This document shows, piece after piece, positions 1 through 7,955 of a stretch of DNA of 64,000 nt (its first letter is position 1; every line of letters begins with the position of its first letter). The position numbers and the translations under genes were made by a program. The notes under the pieces are model-generated. The model did not search any database. It was given only the letters and a program-made list of their open reading frames with translations, and was not told the DNA's origin. Source of the DNA: CBDDFN01 sp965227065. Lineage in GTDB: Bacteria; Pseudomonadota; Alphaproteobacteria; SPJN01. The stretch is from positions 23,346 to 87,345 of the forward strand of contig CBDDFN010000002.1 in NCBI GenBank assembly GCA_965227065.1, read 5' to 3'.

Positions 1-801
1 TCGCACAATCCTTGCGCGCCCGCGCCTTATGATTTGCCAAGCCAGCCTCATAATGCCGACCTGCCGCCTCTCCGCTTTGAGCGGTTCGACGGCGGCCTAG
101 TCGAGATCGGAACCGATGGGCCGGGGTTTCATTTCGACAATGAAGGCCCCGCCCATACCGTGTTTCTTCAGCCCTTCGGCCTTGCCCAGCGGCCCGTGAC
201 CAATGGCGAGTGGACCCGGTTTATCGAGGCGGGCGGCTATGAAAGCCCTGAACCCTGGCTGGCCGATGGCTGGGCGCTTGTACAGGCCGAGGGATGGCGC
301 GCACCCCTTTACTGGACCAGGCAGGATGGCGAATGGCAGCGCTACACGCTGGGCGGGCTCAAGCCCATCGAACGCCACGCGCCGGTGTCGCACATTTCCT
401 ATTATGAGGCCGACGCCTATGCGCGCTGGGCGGGCCACCGCCTACCGACCGAGGCGGAGTGGGAACATGCCGCCCGGGCCTCAAACACCGATCCCGCAAG
501 CGGCCCGCAGCTCACGATTGAGCGGCTCGACCCGCCACCCTTGCGCCAGACACAGGGTTTTTCAGCCTTGTTTGGCGGGGTGTGGGAATGGACGCAATCG
601 GCTTACGCGGCCTATCCCGGCTTTGCCCCGGCAAGCGGCGCGGTCGGGGAATATAATGGCAAGTTCATGTCGGGCCAGATGGTGCTGAAAGGCGGATCGG
701 CCGCAACCCCGCCGGGCCATATTCGCGCCACCTACCGCAATTTCTTTTACCCGCCTATGCGCTGGCAATTTTCAGGATTAAGGCTCGCCACCGATGGATA
801 A
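1..801 (+). CDS. egtB: Ergothioneine biosynthesis protein EgtB (C-terminal part, cut by window start)
   Basis: The frame is open from base 1, so only the C-terminal domain is in the window. EgtB is the non-heme iron sulfoxide synthase that joins a sulfur donor to trimethylhistidine. What is seen is the formylglycine-generating-enzyme/sulfatase-modifying fold typical of its C-terminus: a PVTNGEW block, the PVSHISYYEADAYARWAG and RLPTEAEWEHAAR blocks, then a VWEWTQS segment and a terminal GLRLA. A TTG at 34 could be mistaken for a start, but family homology continues upstream of it. The last 8 bases overlap egtD, which is the expected operon partner. The N-terminal DinB-like iron-binding half lies outside the window. 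Confidence 0.93.
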   Translation, partial: SHNPCAPAPYDLPSQPHNADLPPLRFERFDGGLVEIGTDGPGFHFDNEGPAHTVFLQPFGLAQRPVTNGEWTRFIEAGGYESPEPWLADGWALVQAEGWRAPLYWTRQDGEWQRYTLGGLKPIERHAPVSHISYYEADAYARWAGHRLPTEAEWEHAARASNTDPASGPQLTIERLDPPPLRQTQGFSALFGGVWEWTQSAYAAYPGFAPASGAVGEYNGKFMSGQMVLKGGSAATPPGHIRATYRNFFYPPMRWQFSGLRLATDG

Positions 802-1774
802 ATCTCTCAATGAGCCGAAAGGCCGGAAGCATCTGATCGACCTTGCGCCAAAACCGGCCGACTTCGCCGCCGAGGTCCGTGCCGGACTTGGGGCCACACC
901 CAAACAGATTGCCCCCAAATTCTTCTATGACGCCAAAGGCTCAGACCTGTTTGATCAGATTTGCGACCTGCCCGAATATTATCCCACCCGGACCGAGCTT
1001 TCCTTGCTCAGCTCGGTCGCGCCGCAAATCCGTGCGCTGGCCGGACCGTCCGCCACCGTCATTGAGTTCGGCGCAGGCGGGGCGCGCAAGGCAAAGCTGT
1101 TGCTGGAGGCACTCGATACGCCGCGCCGCTATGCGGCCATTGAAATTTCGCGGGCCGCCATCGAAGCCACGGTGGATGAGCTTCACGCTGCCCTGCCTGA
1201 TCTCGACCTGATGGGCCTGTGCGCCGATTTTATGGAGCCGTTCTCGTTTGATCAAAGCTGGCTGGGAACAGAGCGGCGGCTGTGTTTCTTCCCCGGTTCC
1301 ACCCTGGGGAATTTCGACCGCGCCGACGCCATCGCCTTTTTGAAAAATGCCCGCGCCATTGCAGGGCCTGACGGGGCCTTGCTGCTCGGCGTTGATTTGA
1401 TCAAGGATCAGGCAGTTCTGAACGCGGCCTATAACGATCAGGCTGGTGTGACAGCCGCCTTTAACCTGAACCTTCTGGACCGGATGAAACGCGAATTGGG
1501 CGCGGGTCTTGAGACCGGTCATTTCGCCCATCATGCCTTTTTCAATGAAGATGATGCGCGCATTGAAATGCATCTGCGCGCCACGCAGGCAACCGAAATC
1601 CGGCTTGGGGCGGAGCGCTTCGCCTTTGCAGACGGTGAAACCATCCACACCGAAAGCTCGCACAAATATACCAAGGCCGGGATTGCCGAACTGGCCGCAG
1701 AGGCGGGCTGGGCGCTGCATCAAAGCTGGACGGACGACAAAGGCTGGTTCGCACTCAACTGGTTAACGCCGTGA
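794..1774 (+). CDS. egtD: L-histidine N(alpha)-methyltransferase EgtD
   Basis: EgtD makes hercynine (trimethylhistidine) from histidine with three S-adenosylmethionine, the first ergothioneine step. The 326-residue protein has the usual length. It shows the N-terminal PKFFYDAKGSDLFDQI and PEYYPTRTE blocks diagnostic of the family, a SAM-binding EFGAGGARK motif near residue 93, and an FFPGSTLGNF block near residue 166. It starts at ATG 794 inside the end of egtB (8-base overlap), so the two are translationally coupled. No clear terminator follows. Confidence 0.95.
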   Translation: MDKSLNEPKGRKHLIDLAPKPADFAAEVRAGLGATPKQIAPKFFYDAKGSDLFDQICDLPEYYPTRTELSLLSSVAPQIRALAGPSATVIEFGAGGARKAKLLLEALDTPRRYAAIEISRAAIEATVDELHAALPDLDLMGLCADFMEPFSFDQSWLGTERRLCFFPGSTLGNFDRADAIAFLKNARAIAGPDGALLLGVDLIKDQAVLNAAYNDQAGVTAAFNLNLLDRMKRELGAGLETGHFAHHAFFNEDDARIEMHLRATQATEIRLGAERFAFADGETIHTESSHKYTKAGIAELAAEAGWALHQSWTDDKGWFALNWLTP

Positions 1775-1927
1775 ATCTTTCATGACAGGGATCAAACCCG
1801 TGATTGCGCGACGCAGCCTTGCGGGGTTAGTCTGATCACTGTCGATGCAAACAGTCCGGTTCGGGCGCCCCTTCGGGTGTGGCATCGGCGCGATCCCGAC
1901 CCGGCATTTTGAAGGAGGACCCGAGCG

Positions 1928-2311
1928 CTGCAACCGGGCAAGCGGTCAGAGGATGCCGTCGCAGAGCTGTTGAAGCTCATACAATCCTCACTCGACGATG
2001 ATAAGGCCGAAGAGATCGTCACCATCGATCTTGGGGGCAAAACCAGCCTTGCCGATCATCTCATCATTGCGTCTGGCCGGTCGACCCGCCAAGTCGCGGC
2101 TCTCACCCAGAAACTGTCTGAACGGATCAAACAGGCCGGCTTTGCGCCGCCGCGTGTTGAAGGTCTGTCGCAGGCCGATTGGGTGGTGGTCGATGCGGGC
2201 GATGTGATTGTGCATCTGTTCCGGCCAGAAGTGCGCGAATTCTACAATCTGGAAAAATTGTGGATGGTGACCGCTGCCGAGGCAGACGGGTCGCACGCCG
2301 CCGCGCACTAA
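1928..2311 (+). CDS. rsfS: Ribosomal silencing factor RsfS
   Basis: RsfS (Iojap/DUF143) binds ribosomal protein uL14 and blocks 30S-50S joining under starvation. The conserved SLDDDKAEEI, LADHLIIASGRSTRQV and DWVVVDAGDVIVHLFRPEVREFY-type blocks are all present. The frame has no ATG or GTG before the conserved helix. A TTG at 1970 has no good ribosome site and would cut the conserved AELLKLI helix, while a CTG at 1928 sits 9 bases after a strong AGGAGG (1913-1918). I therefore prefer the CTG start (127 residues); TTG 1970 is the alternative. Followed 3 bases later by rlmH. Confidence 0.9.
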   Translation: MQPGKRSEDAVAELLKLIQSSLDDDKAEEIVTIDLGGKTSLADHLIIASGRSTRQVAALTQKLSERIKQAGFAPPRVEGLSQADWVVVDAGDVIVHLFRPEVREFYNLEKLWMVTAAEADGSHAAAH

Positions 2312-2314
2312 GAC

Positions 2315-2788
2315 GTGAAACTCAAGATCATTGCCGCCGGGCGGCTCAAGGCCGGTCCCGAACATGCGCTTGTGGGCGATTATCAAAAGCGCCTCAAGCC
2401 CGCGCCTGCCGGGCTTGGCCCCCTTACCATCAGCGAAGTTGAAGCCAAACGCGGCCTTGATGGCCCCGCGCTCAAGGCTGCCGAAGCCCAGCTGTTTCGC
2501 GACAGGCTGGGCGATGCGCCCTTTGTGGCGATGGATGAGCGCGGCAAAAATCTGTCCTCGCCCGATTTTGCCGCCCTGATCGGCGCGCTGCGGGATGAGG
2601 GCGTGCGCGATCTGTGCTTTGTGATTGGCGGGGCCGACGGGCTTGATCCGGACTTTCGCGCCGGGGCACGTCATGTGTTGAGCCTGGGCAAGCTCACCCT
2701 GCCCCATATGCTGGCGCGCGCGGTGTTGGCCGAACAGCTTTACCGCGCCGCCACCATTCTGGCGGGCCATCCCTACCACCGCGTCTGA
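2315..2788 (+). CDS. rlmH: 23S rRNA pseudouridine-1915 N3-methyltransferase RlmH
   Basis: RlmH (SPOUT class, YbeA) methylates pseudouridine 1915 in helix 69 of 23S rRNA. The 157-residue protein has the family length. It shows the SAM-knot blocks FVIGGADGLD near residue 108 and LSLGKLTLPHMLARAVLAEQLYRA, ending in the typical HPYHR tail. It begins with GTG three bases after the rsfS stop, and the rsfS-rlmH pair is conserved in many bacteria. No sign of damage. Confidence 0.96.
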   Translation: MKLKIIAAGRLKAGPEHALVGDYQKRLKPAPAGLGPLTISEVEAKRGLDGPALKAAEAQLFRDRLGDAPFVAMDERGKNLSSPDFAALIGALRDEGVRDLCFVIGGADGLDPDFRAGARHVLSLGKLTLPHMLARAVLAEQLYRAATILAGHPYHRV

Positions 2789-2879
2789 GCCGCAGGCCGC
2801 GCGGACGCGCCACATTGGACATTTGCAGGGCGAGACATTACGTTCCAGCCCAAAGAAAACAGCAATTGTGTGAGTGACC

Positions 2880-4445
2880 ATGACCGCGCCCAAGCCCGTC
2901 ATTTTGTGCATTCTCGATGGCTGGGGCTATGACCCGCAAAGCCAGTCGAGCGCGATCAAGAACGCCCAAACCCCGGTCTATGACCGCCTGATGGCCGAGG
3001 CACCCTTTGCCACGCTTGATACGTCGGGCAAACATGTCGGCCTGCCCGATGGCCAGATGGGCAATTCTGAAGTCGGTCACATGAATTTGGGTTCCGGCCG
3101 GGTGGTGCTGCAGGATTTGCCGCGCATTGACGAGGCGGTGGAGCGCAACACGCTGAAAGACCGCCCCGCCCTGCAAGAGCTGATCGCCAAAACCAGGCAA
3201 AGCGGCGGCGCGGTTCATTTGATGGGGCTCGTGTCACCGGGCGGGGTGCATTCGCATCAGGATCATATGGCAGCGCTCGCCCATGTGCTTCATGCCGAGG
3301 GGCTCACCGTTCATCTGCACGCCTTCCTTGATGGCCGCGATACCCCGCCGCAAAGCGCACGCGGCTTTGTTGAAAAGCTTGAAGCTGATTGCGGCACCGC
3401 CGCCGCCATCGCCACCGTGTCGGGCCGCTTCTACGCCATGGACCGTGACAAGCGCTGGGACAGGGTGGAAAAAGCCTATCGCGCCATCGTGCTGGCCGAC
3501 GGTGCCAAGGCCGATAGCGCGCTTGAGGCCATCGACGCCTCCTACAGCGAAGAGATCACCGACGAATTTGTCGTCCCTGCCGTGATCGGCGGATTTGACG
3601 GCATCAAGGATGGTGATGCGGTTCTGATGGCCAATTTCCGTGCCGACCGGGCGCGCGAAATTCTAACCGCGCTGACCGATCTGGCCTTTGACGGGTTTGA
3701 TCGCAGCCGCGTGCCGGATCTGGCCGCCTGTGCGGGCATGGTGGAATATTCCGCCGCGCTGGCCGATGCGGTCGCGGCGCTGTTTCCGCCTGAAAGCCTC
3801 ACCAATGTTATGGCCGAGTTTCTCGCCAATCAGGGCAAGCGTCAGCTTCACATCGCCGAGACCGAGAAGTATGCCCATGTCACCTTCTTCTTCAATGGCG
3901 GGCGCGAAGATGCATTTGAGGGTGAAGAGCGTGTGTTGATCCCCTCGCCCAAGGTGGCGACCTATGATTTGCAGCCTGAAATGTCCGCCGGAGAAGTGAC
4001 CGGCCGGCTGTGTGAAGAGATTGCGGGCGGCCGCCATGACTTCATCGTCGTCAATTACGCCAATCCCGATATGGTCGGCCATACCGGCATCATGCCCGCC
4101 GCCGTCAAAGCGGTCGAAACCATCGATGCCTGTCTGGGCCGTCTGGAACAGGCTGTGGCGGATGCCGGTGGTGTCATGCTGGTCACCGCCGATCACGGCA
4201 ATGTCGAGCAGATGCTGGACCCCACAACTGGCGCGCCGCACACCGCGCACACCAGCTTTGTCGTGCCGTTGCTGCTGATCAATGCCGAGGCACTGGGCAA
4301 GCCGGTTCATCTGACCCATGGCCGTCTGGCCGATATTGCGCCGACCTGCCTTCATCTGATGGGCCTTGTGCCGCCGGCTGAAATGACCGGCACGGTGCTT
4401 GTGGCTGATGGCGCACCCCAAGCCGGAGCGGAGGCTGTTGCCTGA
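2880..4445 (+). CDS. gpmI: 2,3-bisphosphoglycerate-independent phosphoglycerate mutase
   Basis: Glycolytic and gluconeogenic interconversion of 3- and 2-phosphoglycerate, manganese-dependent and cytosolic. The 521-residue product has the family length. Visible motifs are ILDGWG near the N-terminus (metal Asp), MGNSEVGHMNLG with the phosphorylated serine near residue 61, FLDGRDTPP, an FRADRAREI block, and metal ligands in NPDMVGHTG and TADHGNVEQM. A GTG at 2874 is in frame, but ATG 2880 gives the usual N-terminus. The end overlaps the start region of envC by about 38 bases, so the genes are tightly packed. Confidence 0.97.
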   Translation: MTAPKPVILCILDGWGYDPQSQSSAIKNAQTPVYDRLMAEAPFATLDTSGKHVGLPDGQMGNSEVGHMNLGSGRVVLQDLPRIDEAVERNTLKDRPALQELIAKTRQSGGAVHLMGLVSPGGVHSHQDHMAALAHVLHAEGLTVHLHAFLDGRDTPPQSARGFVEKLEADCGTAAAIATVSGRFYAMDRDKRWDRVEKAYRAIVLADGAKADSALEAIDASYSEEITDEFVVPAVIGGFDGIKDGDAVLMANFRADRAREILTALTDLAFDGFDRSRVPDLAACAGMVEYSAALADAVAALFPPESLTNVMAEFLANQGKRQLHIAETEKYAHVTFFFNGGREDAFEGEERVLIPSPKVATYDLQPEMSAGEVTGRLCEEIAGGRHDFIVVNYANPDMVGHTGIMPAAVKAVETIDACLGRLEQAVADAGGVMLVTADHGNVEQMLDPTTGAPHTAHTSFVVPLLLINAEALGKPVHLTHGRLADIAPTCLHLMGLVPPAEMTGTVLVADGAPQAGAEAVA

Positions 4446-5763
4446 TCTGACACTGGCAAGGCTTGCGTTTGTGGCCGCGCTTGTGGTGCCTGTTGTGGCA
4501 ACCGGCGCGTACGCACAAAGTGTAACGCCCGAACAGCTTGATGAGCTGCGTCATGAACTTGACGAAGCCAAGCAGGAGCGCGAGGCCCTCGACAAGCAGG
4601 CCAAAAACGTCAAGACCGAGCTGAAAAGCCTTGAAGAGCAACTGGTTGACGCTGCCAAGCGCGTCCAGTCGGCCGAAGCGGTGGCGACCGCCCTTGATGC
4701 CAAGCTCGCCGCCACCCAAAAGCTTGAGGCTGAGACCCAGGCCCAGCTTGAAAAACAATCCGCCAATCTTGAAGCCAGCCTCGCAGCCCTGACCCGTATT
4801 GCGCGCCAGCCCGAAGCGGCGATCGTGACCGGCTCAGGCGAGCTGGTGGACCGCATCCGTTCAGCCAATATGCTGGCTGAGATCGCCCCCAAGCTGCGCG
4901 CCGAAGCCCGCGCGCTGGGGGTTGAGCTGGAGCGGCTGGCGGATCTGCGCAAGACGCTGGTGGCCGAGCAGGCCGAAAGCGAACAAGCCATCGCCGCGCT
5001 CAAGGCCGAACGGCAAAATCTCGGCGGGCTGATGGATCAAAAACGCGGTCAGGACAAGCAACTTGCCTCGCAAGCCAAGCAGAAGGCCCGCCAGATCGAC
5101 CAGCTTGCCAAAGACGCACAATCGCTGGGTGAGCTGATCACCGCGCTGGAACAACAGGCCGCAATCATCCGCCCCACCCCCCGTCCGGTGGTCAAAGGTG
5201 TGCACGCAAGGGTCTTTCCCACGCCCCGGCCGTCGCGCCAAAGCGCCCCTCCGGCTCGTGTTAACCCTACAATTGCACCCGAATTGGCGGAAACACGCGC
5301 GCCTGAGCCTGTTAAAATCGACACTTCGGGCCTCAAATTTACCACTTTGAAGGGCCGTTTGCGGCTGCCGGTGCGCGGGCCGATTGTTGCAAAATTCGGC
5401 TCAAAACAAGGCTCCGCACCCTCTTTGAAGGGGATTGAGGTGGCCGCGCGGCAAGCCGCGCAAGTTGTCACACCAGCCGATGGCCAGATTGTGTACGCCG
5501 GACCGTTCCGATCTTATGGAGGTCTCTTGATCGTCAATGTCGGCGAAGGCTACCATCTGCTCATGGCAGGTCTCGACCGCATTACGGCAGTGGTCGGCCA
5601 GCGCATCATTGCAGGAGAGCCTGTGGGCCGCTTGGGGCCGCAATCTCGCCAAAATGAGGCGTCAGGGTCTGGGACCAAACTGTATTTCGAAGTGCGCCGT
5701 CAGGGACACCCGGTCGATCCCATGCCCTGGCTGCACGCCTCCGAACGAAAGGTAAGCGGATAA
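4408..5763 (+). CDS. envC: Murein hydrolase activator EnvC-like protein (coiled coil + degenerate LytM/M23)
   Basis: A septal peptidoglycan factor that activates cell-wall amidases during division. Residues 1-32 form a signal peptide (hydrophobic core ending ATGAYAQ). Residues about 35-250 are long heptad-rich, charged coiled coil. Residues about 320-450 form a LytM/M23 domain. The zinc-ligand positions of active M23 enzymes are not kept: the usual HxH becomes YHLLMAGL and the first motif is GIEVAA. This fits the non-catalytic EnvC class rather than an endopeptidase. The start is uncertain: ATG 4408 inside gpmI is chosen; TTG 4399 or 4438 are possible. The stop overlaps the ctpA start (TAATG). 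Confidence 0.88.
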   Translation: MAHPKPERRLLPDLTLARLAFVAALVVPVVATGAYAQSVTPEQLDELRHELDEAKQEREALDKQAKNVKTELKSLEEQLVDAAKRVQSAEAVATALDAKLAATQKLEAETQAQLEKQSANLEASLAALTRIARQPEAAIVTGSGELVDRIRSANMLAEIAPKLRAEARALGVELERLADLRKTLVAEQAESEQAIAALKAERQNLGGLMDQKRGQDKQLASQAKQKARQIDQLAKDAQSLGELITALEQQAAIIRPTPRPVVKGVHARVFPTPRPSRQSAPPARVNPTIAPELAETRAPEPVKIDTSGLKFTTLKGRLRLPVRGPIVAKFGSKQGSAPSLKGIEVAARQAAQVVTPADGQIVYAGPFRSYGGLLIVNVGEGYHLLMAGLDRITAVVGQRIIAGEPVGRLGPQSRQNEASGSGTKLYFEVRRQGHPVDPMPWLHASERKVSG

Positions 5764-7112
5764 TGCGCAAATCAATGATGGCAGGTTTCTTGGGCGCAGC
5801 AGCCTTGTCGGCCTTTATCATGTCCCGGCCCTTTGCAGGCGCCGAAGCGGCCAGTTCGGAAACCTATCGCCAGCTCAACCTGTTTGGCGATGTGTTTGAG
5901 CGGGTGCGCGAAGACTATGTCGATGAAGTCTCCGACCCTGAAATCATTCAGGCGGCCATCAATGGCATGCTGCAATCGCTTGATCCGCATTCAAGCTATA
6001 TGAACGCCAAAGCCTTCCGCGACATGCAGATCGACACACGCGGCGAATTTTACGGGCTGGGAATTCAGGTCACGATGGAAGAAGGTCTCGTCAAGGTGAT
6101 TTCGCCCATCGAAGACACGCCGGCCATGCGGGCGGGCCTGCAATCGGGCGATCTGATCACCCATCTGGATGGTGAGCCGGTGATGGGCCTGACCTTGCAG
6201 GAAGCTGTCGACAAGATGCGCGGCCGTCTCAACACCTCGATCACGTTGACCATTCTGCGCGGGGCTGAAACTCCGTTTGATGTCCGCGTCATTCGCGACA
6301 AGATCGAGATCAAGCCTGTCAAATATGAAGCCAAAGGCAAGATCGGCTATATCCGCATCACCAGCTTCAACCAGAAATCCGCAGCCGAACTGGACGCCGC
6401 CATGGATGCGCTGCGCTCGGATATGGGCGATGACATGGCGGGCCTTGTGCTTGATCTGCGCAGCAATCCCGGCGGTTTGCTTGATCAGGCAGTTGCCATT
6501 GCCGATGCCTTCCTTGAGCAGGGCGAAATTGTTTCAACCCGGGGCCGCGACCCGCGTGACATTTCCCGCGATCAGGCAACCCGTGGCGACATTGCCGAAG
6601 ATTTGCCGATTGTCGTTCTGGTCAATGGCGGCTCGGCCTCGGCCTCTGAAATTGTCGCCGGTGCGCTGCAAGACCATCGCCGCGCCATTGTGCTTGGCAT
6701 GCGGACCTTCGGCAAAGGCTCGGTCCAGACCATCATTCCGCTTGGCGATCAGGGCGCGCTGCGCCTGACCACGGCGCGCTATTACACGCCGTCGGGCCGG
6801 TCGATCCAGGCCCGCGGCATCTGGCCTGACATTGAAGTGGCCGCCCGCACCCAGGAAGAGATCGAAAAAGCCGAACTGTCGATTTCGGCTATGCGCCGGG
6901 GCGAAGCCGCGCTGCGCAACCATTTGGATGCGCAAGATGGCCTGCCTGAAGAGCCGCGCCGCTCCGACGGGGTGATTTTCCCCGCCAAGCTTTCCGAAGG
7001 CGAGGACTTCCAGCTTGATTACGCGCTGCAATTGCTGCGCGGCGCAACAGGGATCGAACCCGCGCTGACAACGGCCAAGGCCGATGCGGCCGCACCTGTG
7101 GCCCAGCCGTAA
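5763..7112 (+). CDS. ctpA: C-terminal processing peptidase CtpA (S41), periplasmic
   Basis: A serine protease trimming C-termini of envelope proteins or cell-wall hydrolases. The 449-residue protein starts with a signal peptide (residues 1-30), has a PDZ domain (about 85-170, GLGIQVTMEEGLVKV) and the S41 core. The catalytic serine is in GGSASASEIVAG near residue 295, and the lysine is in TFGKGSVQT about 25 residues later. A variable tail ends APVAQP. The start codon overlaps the envC stop by one base, so envC-ctpA are coupled, a layout common in alphaproteobacteria. Confidence 0.95.
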   Translation: MRKSMMAGFLGAAALSAFIMSRPFAGAEAASSETYRQLNLFGDVFERVREDYVDEVSDPEIIQAAINGMLQSLDPHSSYMNAKAFRDMQIDTRGEFYGLGIQVTMEEGLVKVISPIEDTPAMRAGLQSGDLITHLDGEPVMGLTLQEAVDKMRGRLNTSITLTILRGAETPFDVRVIRDKIEIKPVKYEAKGKIGYIRITSFNQKSAAELDAAMDALRSDMGDDMAGLVLDLRSNPGGLLDQAVAIADAFLEQGEIVSTRGRDPRDISRDQATRGDIAEDLPIVVLVNGGSASASEIVAGALQDHRRAIVLGMRTFGKGSVQTIIPLGDQGALRLTTARYYTPSGRSIQARGIWPDIEVAARTQEEIEKAELSISAMRRGEAALRNHLDAQDGLPEEPRRSDGVIFPAKLSEGEDFQLDYALQLLRGATGIEPALTTAKADAAAPVAQP

Positions 7113-7137
7113 CCACGACAAAGCAAGAGGGGCGGGC

Positions 7138-7371
7138 ATGTCAAAGACCTATCTGGATTGGTCGCGCATCCTGACGCGGGCGAGCCTGGTACTCGCCTCG
7201 ATCTGGATTGTCGCGGTGCTGGCGCTTGGCGGGCTTGGCTACTGGGCGTGGGAGGCCGACAAGAAAGCCCCCATCACCGTCAGCCGCAGCCCCGCCTTGC
7301 TGCTCACCCTGCCTGCACCTGCTGCCCCTGCCGATCCTCAAGACGAACCTGAGGGCGAGCCGCAATCATGA
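7138..7371 (+). CDS. Small single-pass membrane protein, unknown function
   Basis: A 77-residue protein with one clear transmembrane segment at residues about 14-37 (LVLASIWIVAVLALGGLGYW), a short charged turn, then a Pro/Ala-rich, acidic tail. ATG 7138 is preceded by AAGAGG; an in-frame upstream ATG at 7084 lies inside ctpA and has no ribosome site. It overlaps rppH by four bases (ATGA), so it belongs to the ctpA-rppH operon. I do not recognise a family. It could be an envelope adaptor, but nothing in the sequence shows that. Confidence 0.7.
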   Translation: MSKTYLDWSRILTRASLVLASIWIVAVLALGGLGYWAWEADKKAPITVSRSPALLLTLPAPAAPADPQDEPEGEPQS

Positions 7372-7865
7372 GTGCTGCTGCATCTGCGCTTCCCTACCGG
7401 CCCTGCGTTGGTGTCACCCTGTTCAACGCCGACGCCCATGTCTTTGTCGGCCAGCGCATTGATTCGACCACCGAGGCCTGGCAAATGCCGCAAGGGGGCA
7501 TGGACCCCGGCGAAACCCCGCTCGACACCGCCTTGCGCGAGCTGGAAGAAGAGATCGGCACCGCCAAGGGCCGCATCATTGGCGAGATCAACGAGTGGCT
7601 CAGCTATGATCTGCCCGCTGAGCTGATCGGCCGGGTGTGGAAGGGCCGCTATCGGGGTCAGCGCCAACGCTGGTTTGCCATGGCCTTTGACGGCACCGAC
7701 GCCGACATTAATCTGGACACCAAGCATCCGGAGTTTAACGCCTGGCAGTGGGTGGAGCTTGAAGCCCTGCCCGATCTGATCGTGCCATTCAAACGCGATC
7801 TTTACGCGAAAATCGTTGACGAGTTTCGCGCCACACGGGATGGCATCCGCGCTGGACAACTGTGA
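7368..7865 (+). CDS. rppH: RNA pyrophosphohydrolase RppH (Nudix)
   Basis: RppH removes pyrophosphate from the 5' end of transcripts, opening them to RNase E decay; alphaproteobacterial members also hydrolyse dinucleoside polyphosphates. The 165-residue protein opens with YRPCVGV, then WQMPQGG and a complete Nudix box (GX5EX7REXXEEXG) near residues 43-65. The following WLSYDLP and GQRQRWFAM blocks are typical of RppH rather than other Nudix families. The start overlaps the preceding small gene by four bases. Confidence 0.96.
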   Translation: MSAAASALPYRPCVGVTLFNADAHVFVGQRIDSTTEAWQMPQGGMDPGETPLDTALRELEEEIGTAKGRIIGEINEWLSYDLPAELIGRVWKGRYRGQRQRWFAMAFDGTDADINLDTKHPEFNAWQWVELEALPDLIVPFKRDLYAKIVDEFRATRDGIRAGQL

Positions 7866-7955
7866 GGGTGCAGCGCACAAATCTGTCATTGCAATTGGTC
7901 TGCGAAGCCGCTTTTATCACCCATCACATGCGGATGACGGGTGGCGCGTGAACTG

